Shown piece by piece: positions 61,301 through 64,000 of a stretch of DNA of 64,000 nt (positions are counted from its first letter, which is position 1; the number at the start of each line of letters is the position of its first letter). The notes beneath the pieces are model-generated. The model saw only the letters and a list, made by a program, of their open reading frames with translations, was not told the origin of the DNA and made no database searches. Source of the DNA: Verticillium longisporum (Eukaryota > Ascomycota > Sordariomycetes > Glomerellales > Plectosphaerellaceae). The stretch is taken from assembly GCA_019188255.1 (NCBI GenBank), contig JAETXT010000004.1:496001-560000 (forward strand). The letters run 5' to 3'. The translations under genes and the position numbers were made by a program.

Positions 61301-61712
61301 CTTAGCTCATGATCCACGATTAGTGTCACTGCTTTTCTGGTACTGTGCAGGGTACCTGGTCCGAATCAACGTCAGGAGTTACATGTAGAAGTTCCCATGG
61401 ATCCGCCCCCTGGCCCTTATCAGTCTGCTGGTCCTCCACAGCATCCGCCCGCGTACATCGTTCTCTGAGCGCCCGCCTTGGTTCATCTCGTCTTATCTGT
61501 TTGCTTCTTGTCTTCTTGGCCTGCCTCGTCTCCTTTTTTTCTTCTTTCTCTCTCTCTTCTCTAGATTCGTGTCACTTGGTCGTCAATCACATCGTCAACA
61601 GAGAAGAGGCAGAGTCCACATCGTTGACCCCGCCGTTTCCCAAGGCTGCCTTTCTGGCTCGCCATCCGCTCTCTTATCACCAGATTCTCCATAGGCGCCT
61701 CACCTCAGGAGC
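58372..61712. other. Intergenic
   Basis: A 3.3-kb stretch holds no supported gene. It ends in a pyrimidine-rich leader (about 61500-61565, ending CTCTTCTCTAG) before the glycosyltransferase, which may include a 5' untranslated intron. Confidence 0.45.
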
Positions 61713-62838
61713 ATGTCCATCATGTCGAAGCTCAATCTCAACACAACCGCGGTTGAGTCTTACCTCGGAAACCGCCGCATCCAGAAGATTGTCACCATCG
61801 TTTTCGCCGTTGGCCTGACCGCCGTGTTTGGTCTTTTCCTCAGCCTGCACGGCGCACCTTCGACAGCCCGCATCAAAGAGATTGCAAAGAACATCAATGA
61901 GAAGGCGCATGGCGGGCACAAGGGCCCACGCATCGCCGCATGCCATGCCGACGACAACAGCGACACGCTGAACCACACGCTAGCCGACGCTTTTTTAAAT
62001 GCTACGGATGTCAAGTACGCCCACCTGCGGGACGATAGATTCACGTATGTCTGCCCTCCTGTGAGATACCCAGGAACCCATGTATCTAACTCCCACCAGC
62101 ATCGCCATGCAGACGTACCGTCGCCCCAAGGAGCTCAACGAGACCCTCCACGTGCTCCTCAAGGATCACATCCCCTCGCTCCACGAAATCGTCATCATCT
62201 GGAACAACCTCGACCAGGCGCCGCCGCAGAACTACACGTCGGCGCACGGCGTGCCCGTCCGCTACCGCGCCTCGCCGCGAAACTCGCTCAACCAGAAGCT
62301 CCTCCCAGACCCCTCGTTCGCGACGCAGGCCGTGCTCCTCTCCGACGACGACGTCTACTACCACCCGCGCGACCTCGAGTTCGCCTTCCAAGCCTGGCGG
62401 CGCTTCGGCCGCCGCCGCCTCACCGGCGCCATGGCGCGCTGTACCGGCGTCGGCAAGAACGGCGAGTGGCAGTACCGCATGTGCGCGCGCGGCGCCGACG
62501 CCTACAGCATGATCATCACGAACCTGGCCTTCGTACACGTCGCCTTCCTCGAGTACTACTCGTCCGACGACCCCACCATGGCCATGATCCGCGAGCACGT
62601 CGACGACAACCTCAACTGCGAGGACATAGCCATGAACTACGTCACCCAGATGCTGACGCGCGAGCCGCCGCTGCTCGTCAGGGGCCACCAGGCCTTTTTC
62701 AACGCCGAGCCCGCCCAGGGCATCAGCAAGGCGCCCGGCCACTTTGCCGCGCGCAGCCTGTGCATCAACAAGTTTGCCGAGGCCTTTGGCTGCATGGCGT
62801 TGCTGGAGGAGACGGTGCGCATCGAGATTGGGCCGTAG
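61713..62838 (+). CDS. GT64 family (exostosin-like) glycosyltransferase
   Basis: Exons 61713-62044 and 62100-62838 give 356 residues. They join RDDRFT to IAMQTYRRPKELNETL. A second in-frame Met lies at 61722. The protein is a type II membrane protein: a short cytosolic start, one helix (IVTIVFAVGLTAVFGLFLSL), a stem, then the catalytic domain. That domain shows the GT64 features: IVIIWNNLDQAPP, a DDD metal and sugar-nucleotide motif in LLSDDDVYYHPRDLEFAF, LTGAMARCTGVGKNG, LEYYSS and CEDIAMNYV. In animals the family adds N-acetylhexosamine in heparan sulfate assembly (EXTL2). Fungi lack heparan sulfate, so the acceptor is unknown, perhaps a glycolipid or cell-wall glycan. Golgi location is inferred from topology. 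No breaks. Confidence 0.88.
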
Positions 62839-63367
62839 CGTGTGCCTCTGCCAGGGCGCCTGGAGGTGCTGTATGATGTACGAAATCTTTTTGATTGCCT
62901 GGAACTTCTGCTGCTTACGGTCGAGAAGGATGGCTAGCATGGGGCGTTGGGGGCGTTTTTCTGCCGGGGAGACCTCCGGGTGGCAATGGTGTGTGATTCA
63001 TCCGTGGTGTATATTATATCGGTTGCTTCTGTACTACAATATTTACGTCTCGTGTAGTCTGCCAAGTTTGAATCAGTCTTGCCTCGTCGTATTCATCGTG
63101 TATAAAGTACGACAAAGTAACCACCCCACACCAGCTATGAACGGTCTAATACCAGGCATGGCAGGTGGTAGGGGCTCGCATCAGTGTCGATGCAGAATGG
63201 CTGGTTAGGCGTCGCATCTCATTAACTGCCTGATAATGAATCTAACTGAGTTGATCGTCATGAGAGATGCCGCGTCACTGCTGAGTTGTATGAACAGCCG
63301 GCATGATAAGTTTTGCCTCGGAATGCTGGCGTCATCTGCTCGGCGACATAGAAGTAGCAGTCTTCCG
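62839..63367. other. Intergenic, convergent 3' ends
   Basis: This is the 3' region shared by the glycosyltransferase (+) and the partial minus-strand gene. Nothing else is seen. Confidence 0.5.
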
Positions 63368-64000
63368 TCAGTCATCCACCCAGGCGCCTGGCATCGGGAG
63401 AGGCATCTCATCAATCATCTCCCAAAAGTCGCAAGCAAGCTCTTCGATATCCATGTCCCATATCAGGTCCCAGTCCTCCGGCCGCGGCCCGTATCGAAGC
63501 TCGAGTAGCTTTGGCTCCGCGGGGTGGTGAGGTTCAATTCATCCGAAGCCTCTCTGAAGCCTACGCCACGCCACGTGAGATTTCCACCGAGTACCAAGTT
63601 GCCCTGATTCTTGCAGCAGTTGGTTCTCCCGACAACCATACTGGCACATTTGAAGCCTAGCTCGTCTAGTAGTCCGGCCCAATCTTGAGCCCGGGTCCTC
63701 ATCTCAGATAACTGGCGGTCATATCTCCATTTCCGGGACGAATCTCGAACATGGGGTGCATGACTCGATGAAAAGAAATAACTTCCTCGAAGAAAAGTTA
63801 CAAATGAAGTTTCCATCACATCACTACCTACGAAATAATCGGCCCAACCCCTATTGCTATAGGTTATGATCCTGCAAATTATGTCATCTACGGGGAGATG
63901 GACGCCATCACTGGCCTGAATCGTCTCGGACACCAGCTTTCGAGCCTCTTCACCTCTCATACCAGCATCTGTCGCCATGGAAGTCATACCGTACCAAAGA
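63368..64000 (-). CDS. Unidentified protein, 5' partial
   Basis: Two exons are visible: 63565 to beyond 64000, and 63368-63514, separated by a 50-nt intron in phase 0. The frame stays open to the window edge (LWYG before MTSMATDAG), so the gene probably starts outside. The visible 190 or so residues include RIITYSNRGWADYFVGSD and a Cys-containing segment (GFKCASMVVGRTNCC). The strongly acidic, Trp-rich C-terminus has RPEDWDLIWDMDIEELACDF and ends MPGAWVDD. Without the intron the frame would end early in GRGRRTGT, which looks unlikely. I do not recognise the family. Confidence 0.5.

Noticed and set aside
1..64000. CRISPR arrays, bacterial operons or ribosomal RNA
   Set aside because: Introns, gene families and spacing are fungal; no regularly spaced repeats or rRNA sequence were seen.

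Overview
The window is 64 kb of a filamentous ascomycete genome. The genes carry short GT-AG introns (mostly 46-130 nt) with CTAAC/CTGAC-like branch sites. They match typical fungal families: a Yvc1-type TRP channel, a Jen1-type permease, an allantoate-permease-type MFS protein, TmpA, a Zn2Cys6 regulator and a fungal GYF protein. Gene density, GC-rich coding sequence and TAGGTAGG-type promoter repeats fit the Sordariomycetes (possibly Hypocreales); that placement is inference. Exon structures were built by hand from splice sites and reading-frame closure.

Layout. 1-6017 (+): 3' part of a large protein with a series of cytochrome-b5-like repeats. 6622-9738 (-): TTC27/Emw1-type TPR protein. 10423-15218 (-): GYF-domain protein with a long polyglutamine tract. 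16392-18652 (-): vacuolar TRP-type cation channel. 21289-24525 (+): AAA ATPase. 26244-28296 (+): Jen1-like carboxylate permease. 29144-30582 and 31142-32579 (+): two tandem, diverged, zinc-finger-like paralogs. 32799-34078 (-): secreted calcineurin-type phosphoesterase. 36047-36397 (+): small glycine-rich protein. 37547-38758 (+): cysteine-rich single-pass membrane protein. 39091-39275: solo LTR. 39523-41239 (-): Dal5-type MFS transporter. 41.2-46.3 kb: gene-poor, with an AT-rich relic. 46298-48347 (+): TmpA-type membrane oxidoreductase. 48.3-55.7 kb: a gene desert holding a MITE-like element with perfect 30-bp inverted termini. 55739-58371 (+): Zn2Cys6 transcription factor. 61713-62838 (+): GT64 glycosyltransferase. 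63368-end (-): unidentified partial gene.

The genes do not form an evident pathway or biosynthetic cluster. The left 28 kb is mostly conserved housekeeping or membrane genes. The middle (29-55 kb) is more accessory: duplicated genes, transposon traces and long empty stretches.

One feature crosses the window. Four otherwise intact genes contain six places where exactly one base is missing from a short C/G run. Adding one base at each place makes every one of these coding sequences divide by three and joins conserved protein segments. This pattern looks more like base-calling or assembly error than independent gene death.
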